Shown: one piece after another, positions 12,324 through 23,787 of the stretch
How the letters are laid out: each line of letters starts with the position of its first letter
Position numbering within the stretch: the first letter of the stretch is position 1
Assembly (NCBI GenBank): GCA_019925795.1
Contig: CM034312.1
Span: 85,067,528-85,131,527 of the forward strand
Source: Dendrobium chrysotoxum
Lineage: Eukaryota > Streptophyta > Magnoliopsida > Asparagales > Orchidaceae
DNA: 64,000 nucleotides
Direction: 5' to 3'
Notes under the pieces: model-generated
What the model was told of the DNA's origin: nothing
Seen by the model: only the letters and a program-made list of their open reading frames with translations
The model's database searches: none
Made by a program: the position numbers and the translations under genes

Positions 12324-12790
12324 TACAACAAAAACAACATCAAGCCTGTATCCCACTACGTGGGGTTGGCTACGTGAATTAATTTTCTCTATTATATTTT
12401 ATTAAGAGTCAATATCTCATTTAAGGTCTTGTTTGGGACACCTTTTTTATTGCTTTCTAAATCGACTTTTTTAGTACAAAAATTTTTTAAACTAGAAATT
12501 TTTGCATTAGGAAGATCTTTTAGAAAGCAATAAAAAATACGTCCCAAATAAACCCTAATTATAATAAAAATATTATTATAATACTTATTAACCAAATTTT
12601 TTTAGGTTCACCTCTACATATTTTAACACAAGTCAGATTTAATACATCTACTCTCTTAATCGAGTCATCGAAAGGCCGACAATTTATATGACCAAATCAT
12701 CTTAGACGATTCTCTGTAATCTTATCAACCATTGGTGCAACTCCAATTTTTTCATGTATAAACTTATTTCACATTATATTTTAAGAGATT
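12324..12790 (-). mobile_element. RTE-type LINE 3' end, split by a MITE
   Basis: It matches the minus-strand tail of the RTE copy at 39932-40660: CCCACTACG...GGCTAC near the 3' end, TTTTTAGG..CACCTCTAC, and the block encoding WFGHI. The match is interrupted at 12425-12555 by a Harbinger-type MITE inserted at a TAA. The 3' tail is CAA-rich on the plus strand. Frames are broken. Confidence 0.8.
12425..12555. mobile_element. Harbinger-type fold-back MITE, copy 1
   Basis: 131 bp between TAA repeats (12422-12424 and 12556-12558). The terminal inverted repeats are GGTCTTGTTTGGGAC / GTCCCAAATAAACCC, followed by the shared inner arm (TTTTTATTGCTTTCTAA and its complement). It sits inside the RTE tail, which proves insertion after that LINE. 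Confidence 0.85.
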
Positions 12791-13259
12791 TAAGTGTAAA
12801 ACTAAACCATTAATATTATTAATAAACTTTTAATTTTAATAAACCCTAGTTAATAAAAAAATGAACTAAATAATTTTCTAATCTTTTATTAGCTAAAATG
12901 AATGAAAGATAGGCATAGAAATAATACTAAATCAGGCTAAAGCCTCTCCCTCGTACTCTACAAAAGTAATGGACACGACCATGGACACGATTCGACAATG
13001 GTGGCCATTCTAAGTGAATTTCTTTGATATGAAAAAGAAGAAATTAGGGGGGGTATTTTTTTGCAAGTATCACTAATATAAACTAAATATGAGTAAAATT
13101 TTAAATTATTTGGAATTCTCTATCTAATTAATTTTCAATGTATTTTAATTCGCCCGATAAATTCGGGATATATTGAAAATATGATGTTTCACCCATCTCA
13201 CGGACGTCGTCACCCACCTTATTAGTCAAATTAGTTAATTATCATGCGACTAACACCCC

Positions 13260-13577
13260 TGGGTGCGGAGACCGGATGTAGCTCTGTGTCTGGATGTCAA
13301 TAAAATGTTGACATGTGGAGTCGACACGTGGATATTCAATTAGATTTATTTTTTTACTTTATATATTTAATGTGTTCGTGGAACTTTAAGCCAAGCGTAC
13401 CAAAAGCACAGCCAAAGCGCAGGTAAAGCGCAGTCAAAGGGCAACAAAAGTGTAACTAAAGCGCAGGTAAAACACAAGTAAAGCGCACCAAAAAAGTGCA
13501 ACCAAAGTGCACTCAAATGTGTCAAATTTTAAGTGGATGTCCGGACACAGAGCTATATACAGTCTCTGCACCTAATA
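13260..13577. mobile_element. Fold-back element with an internal AAAGCGCA array
   Basis: About 38 bp at the left end (GGGTGCGGAGACCGGATGTAG..) is the inverted complement, with few mismatches, of the right end (..CAGTCTCTGCACC). The shared core is TAGCTCTGTGTC. Between them lies an irregular array of ~11-bp units related to AAAGCGCAGGT (13385-13515). No clear target duplication was found, so the class is open. Confidence 0.7.
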
Positions 13578-13736
13578 ATTTCTCCAATCAAGGACAGTTG
13601 AAATTGAGCTTTAAGAATATAAGAATAATATCTTAATATTTATATAATTATTATTTTTATTTAAATAGCAATTTATTTTCTACAATCTTTTGTTTATTTG
13701 CATTGTTCTGGAATATTATTTGAGATCTAATTTATG

Positions 13737-15590
13737 AAAGAAAAAAAATTATTTCTGCAAAAATCAAGTTTTGTTTTTGTTGTTTTGAAAAATAAAAAAA
13801 TATATTTTTTTTGTCATTGTTCATATTTTAAGTTGGTTTAAAAAATGATATTTTTACAAATCCTTCCGCATAAGTTCAAATTTTGCCAAAGAATTTTGCA
13901 AAAGGAACCAAGCCGTCAACATTGGGGATGATCTTCAACTCCATTAAAATTTCCTTAGTAATTTATTTAGCGTTAAATGGTCCTATATATATATATATAT
14001 ATATATATATAAGCGTTCTTTAGAAGATAATAGACTCCTTTGTTTATCAAATATTTTATAGAAAGAAACGCCTAACCAATCACAACTTGAAAGGGAGTGA
14101 ATTCTTTGTTGAATGATATAGATTTCCTTTTAGTTGTATTAGAAAAGAGAGACATGTCATAATCTTAATACATCCATCTTACTTTGAAACTCATAAAATA
14201 GATGATGATGTTCATGCCTTACGATTGATGCTTATTTGTGATTTTATCATCCATCTATGCACATGTTGGTGCCATTATGCATAACGGCATCTCCAACCGA
14301 AAAATCTTTTCACTTCAAAATGCGATAACAATCATATCAAATAGTAATTCATCTCAAACCGAGCTCTATTTCTAACGTTAAAAAGAATATTTTGTGTAAA
14401 TTCTTTCTCTATTTACAACAATACAATAGCAAAAAAATAGGTCTGTGTGAACAGTGCGACGTCAATATTGACGCCGCACTATTCACAACCGAGATAAAAC
14501 ACAAAATGTACTTCCATTTGCCATTTGGTTAGACACTTGTGGAGCTGCAAATGGGTGAATGACATTTGGTTGAAGATGTCCTAAACTAGTAGGTAACACT
14601 TTCATACATATTATTATGATGAGTGGATACAAGCAATTTGGCTTTACTATGATATCAAGTTGATGGTTGGGAATTATTTTCCTTCAATTTGATAATATGA
14701 GTTTCATGATTTAGAAGACTCAAAGGTGAACCACATGAAATGTGATTTGGCCATTCTTCTTCGATAGATTTCAAGAATTGTTTGGCTTAAAGCCAATCAT
14801 TAGCTAGAATGTTAAACTCCTTTAACTTGTAGCAGAGAATATTCTTTATGGGTACATATTAGGTAACTCAACATCAAGACCGAGAACTGTTTTGTTATCG
14901 AGGATATAGATATTTTTAGTTGCCTATTTTATGCAAGCTCACAAATGCTTTGTTAAATTCTTGTGTCATTCTCTTTTATTTTGGAGAATATTTTCTTGGC
15001 CAACTTGAATAGTATTGTGAAATATTTCAATCGAGTCATTAACTCACATGTCATCATCGAGAAGTAATATGAATCGATTTAATGAAACTTAAAGAATTTG
15101 TAGATCTTGGTGCTCTTCATGATAATGCCCTTATTTGATATAATATAGCCAAAACAACCTCGATGACATTTTATTATTTGATTTCGATTTCTATTACAAA
15201 GATTATCTAAGCCCATAACTAAGAGGTACAAAAAAAGAATTTATCTCAAGGAGGATATGTGATTTATACGATCAATAATACAATATCCCAACTCTCAAAA
15301 AGCCATTACACCTTTATGATACTAATATATTAATCAACTAATATGGGGCATACAAATAGATTTAACATTAGGAAGACTTCTTAGTTTGCACCATGCAATC
15401 TTTGTCCATGTTGACAAAATAATTCTCTATCCTTTTATATTGGTTTTATATTAGAGTAAGACAAATTAGTACTGCAATATTTTCTTACAAATCTTTGACA
15501 TAGCCATTTTCACTTCAAAAAGTGAAGAAATTATGATGTCAATGATGCTGGCATATTATGTTGACATTCACTTGTTTTGTGATGTAATGG
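13737..15590. repeat. Repeat A, left copy
   Basis: It is nearly the same as 20041-21190: blocks ATTTCTGCAAAAATCAAG, GGGAGTGAATTCTTTGTTGA, ATGCACATGTTGGTGCC and ATGCAATCTTTGTCCATG recur in order. The right copy lacks about 14550-15205 of this one. It holds a MITE-like segment at 14286-14581 and a (TA)n run at ~13985-14010. Its right end abuts the truncated LTR at 15606. No coding sequence is recognised. Confidence 0.8.
14286..14581. mobile_element. MITE-like segment within repeat A
   Basis: The ends GGCATCTCCAACCGAA and TTGGTTGAAGATGTCC are imperfect inverted repeats of a type common in plant MITEs. A short palindromic block at 14456-14480 (GTGCGACGTCAATATTGACGCCGCAC) is also present in the right copy of repeat A. 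The target duplication is unclear. Confidence 0.5.
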
Positions 15591-16825
15591 ACAAATTTGA
15601 TCGTGGACTGTTTATTGGGCATTTAGATGTCTTAATGATATCAGAATTTGGTGATCTTAAACTCATTGGATTCATCTCGTCGAGCCGCTCGATTCGACTA
15701 TAAGCATGTCACATTTGGATATTATTTGGTTATCCAATTTATTCTTTAAATCTTTAAAATATGCTTTGGACCCTTGATTTTGGCTTATTTGGGCTCGGAT
15801 TGAATCAAATTTGATGTTGTTGGGTTCGTCTCCTTGAGATATTCAAATTGACTATAAGCTTGCTGAAGTTGGAGATCAGATGGTCCCCATTTTTATTTTG
15901 GAAGTCTCAATCTCATATTTGTATTAAGATTCGTGCTTGATCATGACAATTTTTGGTGACGTATTAGTTGCCCCCCTATTTTCAGTTGTCGAAACTCAAA
16001 GACTCCGAAAATACATTTTAAAACTTTTGAGCGAATTTTCGGACGTTGAATTCAAATAAAATGCGTTGCATGCACATATTCTGGATGCCAGTGCGGACCT
16101 CTCCCCACTGTTACGGACTAAATAAAATGTGTCAGATTATGAATCGAACATTTGCTGAAGTCGGGGCGTCGATTTGAACAACATTTGTCGAAAAAATTTT
16201 GTTCCAAAATTTAGAAATAACTATATGATTCATTTAATTCACAATTTTCCAATGAGTCACAAGCTTTGAATATTATTTTCATATGCTCATTTATATCCAT
16301 AGTTCTATACATAGAGAAGTTGCTCCTTTCACAATATCTGCTTGGTTTGTATGCACGTAGCATTCATTATTTTGACTTTAAATAAGATACGTGCATTGTG
16401 CTCATTTAATGGAGAAAATGATAGGATTACTTAGTACTTGGCAACCTTAAAAAAAAATGCCTTCAATGTGCACATGGCTTTTATTTTTATTATGGGCCTT
16501 TCCTTCCGCCTCCGCCTCTTTTTATTGAGAGGTCTCATATTAAATATTTCTATTTTTTAATTTGTTTATTATTATTTAATATATTTATATTTATTATTAT
16601 TTAATATATTTGGACTTTTAAAATTTTTGAAAATAAAAAAAAATTGGAATGAATTTTGAATTCTTATATATATTTATATATTAATTGAAAATAATTGATT
16701 TTTGTCTCTTGAAAGTCCAAAAATATATTTAAATATTTGAAAAAATTATAGAGATTTATGGAGAGATTTTTTATCTTCCTTATCCTTGCAACTATAAATA
16801 CCCCCCTTGAGGTAGGAGGAAAAAT

Positions 16826-17230
16826 CACAATCTCTTGTGCCGGTCAAAGCCCTTTCTTTGGATTGGTAGCTCGGGGATTGTTAGCGGCAATCAAAACCTT
16901 GCTCTCTTGTGTCGGTCCAAGTATTCCTCTGGATTGGTAGCTCAGGGAGCATTGGTGGTGATTTAAGCGAACATTGGCGGGGATAAAAACCTAGTTCTCT
17001 TATGCCGGTCTAAATTTTTCCTTGGATTGGTAGCTCGGGGAGCGTATGTGGCGATCAAAGCGAACATTGGTGGCGATCAAAGTCTGGTTCTCTTGTGTCG
17101 GTCCAAATTTTTCCTTGGATTGGTAGCTCTGAGAATGTTGGTGGTGATCAAAGCCTTGCTCTCTTGTGCCGATCCTTCTGTGGATTGATAGCTCGGAGGA
17201 CATTGACGGCGATCAAAATTTTGCTTTCTT
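16826..17230. repeat. Minisatellite, ~64-93-bp units
   Basis: The block GGATTGGTAGCTC recurs near 16859, 16930, 17023 and 17116, with a variant near 17180. Each is preceded by a CTCTTGTG(C/T)CGGTC-like block. About five units of unequal length lie in the interior of the LTR element 15606-20037. Confidence 0.85.
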
Positions 17231-17673
17231 GCAAAAGTTAGAAACGACCCGATGGTGACCTCTCTTGGGGAGAGATTTGGCAGTAGCAATGCTTGAGAAA
17301 AAATTCGATGATAGCTAAGGAACTTGCAGAAGTCTAATAATAGTTGGCGACTAAGTGGAAGTTCAGTGGCAGTTAGCATCCAGGCGTTGGTCCAATGATG
17401 GTGGAGCAGACTTTTGTTGATGGTTGATGGTCGAGCCATAAGCTGATGATAAAGATCGAGTAGTATTCTGTGATACTATACATATATGGTGACGGGCGCA
17501 GATAACTAGAAATTTGATAGAGGGGGTCAAACATTGTGTCAACCGTAACTGTCTAATGACACACTAATGATGCCAATAGAGTGGAGGCCTATCGGGGATC
17601 CAATCCTTCTTTGAAGGAACTAAGAAAGATGCTTCAAAATGCTTTAGGGAAGGGGTCGATGGGATCCATCAAA

Positions 17674-17928
17674 GATGTATGACCTATCCAAGATTGTTTG
17701 TCAGAGCATTGCTCAATGACGTTAACCTTTGTGGAAGAGGTCGAGAGAATCGACCAATGATGTATGACCTATCCAAGGTTGTTTGTCAGAGCGTTGCTCG
17801 ATGACGTTAACATGTATGGAAGAGATCGAGAGAATCCACCAAGGATGTATGATATATCCGGGATTATTTGTCAGAGCGTTGCTCGATGACGCTAACTTGT
17901 ATGGAAGAGGTCGAATCGAATTCCCCAA
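17674..17928. repeat. Three-unit 85-bp tandem repeat
   Basis: Units start at 17674, 17759 and 17844 (GATGTATGACCTATCC and its variant), with exact 85-bp spacing and a shared TTGTCAGAGCGTTGCTCGAT block. It lies in the interior of the LTR element 15606-20037. 85 is not a multiple of three, so it is not a protein repeat. Confidence 0.9.
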
Positions 17929-18654
17929 GGATCGATTATGCCTTGACTGGGAGGGGGAAAATGCCACTTGTATCCGAATCAAAGGTGAAGGATAGTCTAT
18001 CTTTTGATCGTTACTGTCTTTTTGAGGTTGAGATTACGACCTTGTCCAAGGAGGAGAAGTCCAGTTAGAGACTATAAATAGCTTGTAAATTGGAAGCATC
18101 CTTACACTTGTTAGAAGCTTTATGAAAAATAGCTTCTAAATATACTATCGTGGATGTCGGAAGATTTAAAGAAATTTTCTTGGCCACGGTTGCAGTCAAG
18201 GTTTCCCCGCAGTCTACATATGATTCCAATGACATTGATGTAACATTGGTTGATACCTAAGGGGCGATAGAAATTTGCATAAGTTTGTCCCCTAGCTAGA
18301 AAACTTTTTCACAGATGGTGCCAAACTATTGCATACTAGAATATTCATGGTGGTAGAGAGTGGTATAATTTAGCATCTTAGCTTTGTACGAAGATCCATC
18401 ACACAAACATATAAGAAAGTATGATTATAGAGTTTATAAGGAAGACCATAATTTTTACGTGGAAACCCCTAAAAAGGAGAAAAATCATGGGGCCTAGCCT
18501 TGTTTGAATGAATCCACTAGTGTTTGCAATTGATTACAAATGAGGCCCTTCTTTAGAAGGAAGGTCTTGGCTCGATGTAGCAAATATACATCATACAGAG
18601 TGCATTATATGCTGGGAGTTGGAAGAATCAGCATTGATATGATCGTTTGGGGCG

Positions 18655-19235
18655 GCAAAACCATAGTCGGTGAGCGCTGTAGGTCGGAAGGGCCATAGTC
18701 AGATGATTGTGGCCGGAAGGATCGTAGTCGATGGGCGACCGTGGTCACAAGGACAGTAGTCGATGGGCAACGGAGGTCAAAAGGACCGTAGTTGGCATTG
18801 ATGGTTGGAAGACCGTAGTCGACAGGCGACTGTGGTCAGGAGGACCGTAGTTGACGATGGTCATTGGAAGGATCGTGGTTGGAGGACGGTGGTCGAAAGG
18901 ACCGTAGTCGACGAGAGATGGAGGTTATAAGGTTCATAGTTGACGATGGTCGTTGAAAGGACCGTAGTTGGCGGGCGACGGAGGTCGGAAGGACCGTAGT
19001 TATGCGATGGTGGTCGGAAGGACTGTAGTTGGCTGGCAACGAAGGTCGGGAAGACCATAGTCAGCAGGCGACAGACTTCAGAAGGATCATAATAGGAGGT
19101 CGACGGAGGTCAGAAGGACTGTAGTTGGCTATGGCTGTTAGAAGGACCGTAATCGGGGGGCGACGGAGGTCGGAAGGACCGTAGTCGGTGGGTGAATGAA
19201 AGTCAGAAAAGATCGTAGTTGGAGGACAAGAAGAA
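18655..19235. repeat. GGAAGGACCGTAGT minisatellite
   Basis: Many imperfect ~30- and ~60-bp units contain GGAAGGACCGTAGT(C/T)G with GGCGACGGAGGTC or GACGATGGTC. It lies within the 5' LTR of the element 15606-20037 and is GC-richer than its surroundings. Confidence 0.85.
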
Positions 19236-19239
19236 ATCC

Positions 19240-19520
19240 TATGGTGGTCGGGAAGAACTTCGGCGATGGTCGGTGGACGGGTGAAAATTGGGAAGATCTT
19301 CGGCGGTGGTCAGTGGACTGGCGGAAGTCCATTGGTGGTCAGAAAGAACTCCGGCGGTGGTCATCGGACTGGCAGAAGTCCAGGTGGTGGTCAGGAAGAT
19401 CTTCGGTGGAAGTCGGGGACTGGCGGAAGTCCGTCGGTGGTCGGGAAGAACTCCTACGATGGTCGGTGGACTGGCAGAAGTCCGTCGGTGGTCGGGAAGA
19501 ACTCCGGCAGTGGTCGGCGG
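19240..19520. repeat. GGTCGGGAAGAACTCC minisatellite
   Basis: About five units of ~58 bp built on TGGTCGGGAAGAACTCC and GTGGACTGGCGGAAGTCC. Several open frames cross it in all phases because few units contain a stop. These are not genes. Confidence 0.85.
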
Positions 19521-20040
19521 CAAGCGAGCTTCCAAATTCTTCCCTTTTTTTCCTCCTTTTTCTCCCTCTCTCATGTGAATAATGGGGGCCTATTTATATT
19601 TTTGAGAGTGGCATGGCTTATAAATATGGGAATGATCAAGATTAAGATGGAAGTGGTTTGAATGGACGACCGATAATGATCCCGTTGGTTGTGGACCATT
19701 TATTGGGCATCTAGATGTCTTAATGATATCAGAATTTGGTAATCTTAGGCTCACTGGATTCATCTCGTCGAGCCACTCGATTCAATTATAAGCATGTCAC
19801 ATTTGGATATTATCTGGTTATCCAATTCATGCTTTGAACCTTTTAAAATATGCTTTGGACCCTTGATTTGAGCTTCTTTGGGCTCGGATTGAATTAAATT
19901 TGATGTTGTTGGGTTCGTCTCCTTAAGATGTTCAAATTGACTATAGGCTTTTTGAAGTTGGAGATCAGATAGTCCCCATTTTTATTTTGGAAGCCTCAAT
20001 CTCATATTTGCATCAAGATTCGTGCTTGATCAAGACGATT

Positions 20041-21190
20041 CAAATAAAAAATTATTTCTGCAAAAATCAAGTTTTGTTTTTGCTATTTTGAAAAATAAAA
20101 AAATATTTTTTTTTTTGTCATTGTTCATATTTTAAGCTGGTTTAAAAAATGGTATTATTACAAACACTTCCGCATAAGTTCAAATTTTTAAATACCTTCC
20201 CCCGGGTGTGCCATAAGGTTTAGATTTAAATCAAACCAATTTCAAAAATCTTTAGGATTTCCACATTGATTAAGGGATTGGATGTGGTGTTTAAGATTAT
20301 TAGGATGAAGAGAGAGAAATCAACTAGAAAGGGAGTGAATTCTTTGTTGAATGATATAGATTTCTTTTTAGTTGTATTAGAAAAGAGAGACATGCCATAA
20401 TCTTAATACATCCATCTTACTTTTAAACTCATAAAATAGATGATGATGTTCATGCCTTATGATTGATGCTTATTTGTGATTTTATCATCCATCTATGCAC
20501 ATGTTGGTGCCATTATGCATAACAGCATCTCCAACCGAAAAACCTTTTTCACTTCAAAATGCGATAACAATCATATCAAATAGTAATTCATCTCAAACCG
20601 AACTCTATTTCTAACGTTAAAAAGAATATTTTGTGTAAATTCTTTCTCTATTTACTCCAACACAATAGCAAAAAAATAGGTTTGTATGAACAGTGCGACG
20701 CCAATATTGGCGCCGCACTATTCACAACCGAGATAAAATACAAAAAATGTATTTCCATTTGCCGTTTGGTTGGACACTTGTGGAGCTGCAAACGGTGGCT
20801 AAGAGGTACCAAAAAAAAAAATCTCAAGGAGAATATATGATTTATACGACCAATAATACAATACCCCAACTCTCAAAAAGCCAGACACCTTAATGATAAC
20901 AATATATTAATCGACTAATATGGGCATACCAATAGATTTAACATTAGGAATACTTCTTAATTTGCTCCATGCAATCTTTGTCCATGTTGACAAAATAATT
21001 CTTTATCCTTTTATATTGGTTTTATATTAGAGTGAGACAAATAACTACTGCAATGTTTTTTTTAGAAATGTTTGACATAGCCATTTTCACTTCAAGAAGT
21101 TTTGGTACAACATTCCTGTATGATTGAAGAAATTATGATAGAAATTGTCAATGATGAAGTCATATTATGTTGACATTCATCTGTTTTGTG
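20041..21190. repeat. Repeat A, right copy
   Basis: The direct-repeat partner of 13737-15590, shortened by an internal deletion of ~650 bp (equivalent to 14550-15205). Its left end directly abuts the LTR-element end at 20037. Confidence 0.8.
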
Positions 21191-21459
21191 ATGTTATGGG
21201 CAATTCTTTGAATATGATGTTTTCTTTAGAGTAGCCAATGAAAGGCTGTCTTTCTCATTGAACATACATTCATAATTAGCTCTCATAGTTTGTGCCACAT
21301 AATGCACCATTAGTAATGCACTAGTAGATGACCCATCATCATCATTCAACATGTCAATAAACTCGCCTCAAAATTCTTGCATGTTTTAGATTTATTCATT
21401 TAATAAATATGTAATTAAAAAAACTATTTTATTGAGAGGTTTCCCACCACGAAGGCTTA
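21191..21459. other. Intergenic, nothing recognised
   Basis: AT-rich sequence between repeat A and the first MITE pair. No gene or repeat is recognised. Confidence 0.4.
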
Positions 21460-21576
21460 GTCTTTATTTGAGATCTTTTTTTACTGCTTGTTAAAGCAGC
21501 TTTCTAATACAAAATTAAATTTTTTGTTCTAGAAAGCTGCTTTAAGAAACAGTAAGAAAGTCGTTCAAAACGAACC
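21460..21576. mobile_element. Harbinger-type fold-back MITE, copy 2
   Basis: 117-bp palindromic element between TTA (21457-21459) and TTA (21577-21579). The arms are TTACTGCTTGTTAAAGCAGCTTTCTA and its near complement. It shares its right TTA with copy 3. Confidence 0.85.
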
Positions 21577-21579
21577 TTA

Positions 21580-21702
21580 GACTTCATTTCAGACAACTTT
21601 CTTACTGTTCTCTAAAATAATTTTTAAAAAATTTTTGAGTTAATTTTTTTTTACTAAAAAGCCTATTTTATAAGCAATAAAAAAATCGTCCCAAATAAAT
21701 CC
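21580..21702. mobile_element. Harbinger-type fold-back MITE, copy 3
   Basis: 123 bp between TTA (21577-21579) and TTA (21703-21705). The right terminal repeat CGTCCCAAATAAATCC matches copies 1 and 5; the left one is diverged. Confidence 0.8.
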
Positions 21703-22135
21703 TTACTATGCCATATCAAGCATTCATCACAAATCTTTTGATTACTTTCCTTATTTCTTTTAATTATAGAATCTCTCTTACAACTAAGGATTCTGGTAAG
21801 TTTAGTGCCTATTATAAATATTATAAATTCTCCCTACACACTATCAACACCCTCAAAGTGAAAGCATTTTTAGCATAGAAGCTCATGTGACTTGTATTGT
21901 ATAAGAGAAACTTAACATATGAGATCTGGTTTTCAAAATATTTTATCTTTTAAAGATATATAATTTATAGAAATTAGAAAGTGTTGACAATTATGACTTA
22001 GGTGGGTTTAAAAAAATTTGTATTTATGCATGTTATTTGCCTATGTATTAATATATAACTATTATATATGTCACCAAACTTTGTAGCCTTTATTTTTCTT
22101 ACCATGCCTTTAGCTTCCTTATAATTATTTTCTTA

Positions 22136-22471
22136 GGAGCTGTTTGGTTTGAAATAAAATTGATGTAAATAAATCCTTTTCGATTGGTTTTAAAAGTATT
22201 TATATTTGGTTGAATGAAAAAGAAATGCAGAATTAAATAAAAAATATATAGTATAAAATATTTTAACTCATTTTCAAGTAAAATAAACTCGCCTAACTTT
22301 AAGTTCAAAAAAATAAAAATAAAAATAAAAATGCATCACTAGCGAACTCTCTCGCACCACCAACCATCACAACCCGCCAATATCGCCCATTATGACAACT
22401 TTATATTAATTTTAGTTCAATTTGAAAAAAAAACTATCTGCATTTATTTCATATTGATCCAAATAACTCTA
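22136..22471. mobile_element. Possible second MITE family member
   Basis: The left end, after TTA, is GGAGCTGTTTGG. The right end is CCAAATAACTCTA before TAA. These are weakly inverted and Harbinger-like, ~336 bp apart. The interior is AT-rich and non-coding; a short minus frame at 22099-22308 is not a gene. Confidence 0.35.
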
Positions 22472-22779
22472 TAATACTCTTTTTACTAAATTCCTTTTAC
22501 ACCGCATTCCTTTTTCCGCTAACAAATTAAGCACATTAACTAATAGAAAATTGAACAAATAGCAAGATAAAAGCTTAAAAAGCTTGTCTGACTATTAATA
22601 AATATTAAAACTAAAAATTAATGAATTGCATCAATTTTAATAAAAACTATATATATAAATTTATGATCCATAAGTAGATTAATTTAAATCATTATCCTCC
22701 ATAAATCATTATCATCATGAATGCACAAGAAAGACATGCCTCTCTACCAAAGAGGGAACCAAGCTAATTATCATATTTA

Positions 22780-22885
22780 GGATTCGTTTGGGACAGCTTT
22801 TAGTCACTTTTTTTTTCTACTTCCAAAAAATTTTTTAATTAAAAAATTGTATTAGAAAGCAATAAGAAAGCTGTTCCAAATAGGC
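22780..22885. mobile_element. Harbinger-type fold-back MITE, copy 4
   Basis: 106 bp between TTA (22777-22779) and TTA (22886-22888). The terminal repeats GGATTCGTTTGGGACAGC and GCTGTTCCAAATAGGC are imperfect inverted repeats. It shares its right TTA with copy 5. Confidence 0.85.
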
Positions 22886-22888
22886 TTA

Positions 22889-22979
22889 GGCTTCGTTTGG
22901 GACGGCTTTTTTATTGCTTCTTAAAACAGAGTTTTAATCTATTTTAAGAAGCAATTAAAAAGCCGTCCCAAACAAAACC
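22889..22979. mobile_element. Harbinger-type fold-back MITE, copy 5
   Basis: 91 bp between TTA (22886-22888) and TTA (22980-22982). It is the most regular palindrome of the set: the arm GTTTGGGACGGCTTTTTTAT and its complement flank a ~15-bp loop. Transcribed, it would form a near-perfect hairpin. Confidence 0.9.
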
Positions 22980-22982
22980 TTA

Positions 22983-23711
22983 ATATACTTAAATCTTGTA
23001 ATATACCCTTCATCATAGTTGAAATATGCTCAAATCACAACTTCAGTTTCATTTCCAGAATCACTACAGTATAGCAAACTTAGAATTCTTTCAACACAAA
23101 TGGAATTATCTGTAAAATTAATAATGAAAACTTTTTTTAAAAGCTAAGTAGATACTAAAGATTTTTTTTTTCTTCTCAAAAAAATAGGCCAAAAACTTTC
23201 AGAGCTACACATTCTAGTAGATTTTGAATGTGAAAAGCTTATTCTCACTGTAAAAACTAAAAGAAAAAAATGATGAAATAAATCTAACAAAATATAAATG
23301 TGATAACAATATTTAAAAAAAAAAAAAAGAAGAACTGAGAGAGCAGATAACATTATTTGGCTAAAAACATATCAATGACTTCCATGTCTTAACATCTCTA
23401 ACAAGTTTTACCAAAACAGATGCATATTCATTTTAATGTAAAAAATATTTACAGCTTGATTACAAAGGAGGAGCTCATAGTTCCCTTAGAACTTACATAA
23501 AATAATAATAAGGAATAATGATGACTCCCTCATACAGTCCCTGAATTACTATTTTAAATAAGAGGGAGAAACAAATTATCTAAAATTTAAGGGGAAATTT
23601 CTATAATATAGATAATTATATATATAAAAAAGAAGAGTATAAGTTCTTTTCTATAGATAATTACATAATTTTTTTTTCTTGAATTTAGAAGAGTCCACCA
23701 CTATACCCTTT
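22983..23711. other. Downstream flank of the right ABC1K gene
   Basis: AT-rich intergenic sequence with A runs (for example 23313-23327). No further gene or repeat is recognised. Confidence 0.5.
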
Positions 23712-23717
23712 TTTATT
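23712..23717 (-). terminator. Poly(A) signal candidate of the right ABC1K gene
   Basis: AATAAA on the minus strand, 70 nt past the TGA stop at 23788. It is the first such hexamer downstream. A (GAT)n run lies between stop and signal, in the presumed 3' UTR. Confidence 0.4.
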
Positions 23718-23762
23718 CTACCAAAGATCTTATGAATGATTAAATAGGATAAAGCTACTATT

Positions 23763-23783
23763 GATGATGATGATGATGATGAT
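23763..23783. repeat. (GAT)n microsatellite in the ABC1K 3' UTR
   Basis: About seven GAT units directly after the stop codon of the right ABC1K gene, probably transcribed in its 3' UTR. Confidence 0.8.
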
Positions 23784-23787
23784 ACCT

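Larger units (their letters stand above)
15606..20037 (-). mobile_element. Non-autonomous Tat/Ogre-like LTR element, 3' LTR truncated
   Basis: On the minus strand the 5' LTR runs from 20037 to ~18325. It is followed by TTGGCACCATCTGTGAAAA, a primer-binding-site-like sequence resembling the TTGGCGCC..TGTG of Tat-type elements. The internal part (~18310-15949) has no gag or pol. It ends in a polypurine tract (AATAGGGGGGCAA, 15969-15981 complement) just before a second LTR start at 15948. That second LTR matches 20037-19690 and stops at 15606, where repeat A takes over. The interior and LTR carry four sets of tandem repeats. Short frames in it reflect those repeats and are not genes. Confidence 0.7.

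Noticed and set aside
19196..19661. Four overlapping open frames of 96-131 codons
   Set aside because: All phases of the 58-bp minisatellite are open. No single frame is favoured and no protein family fits.
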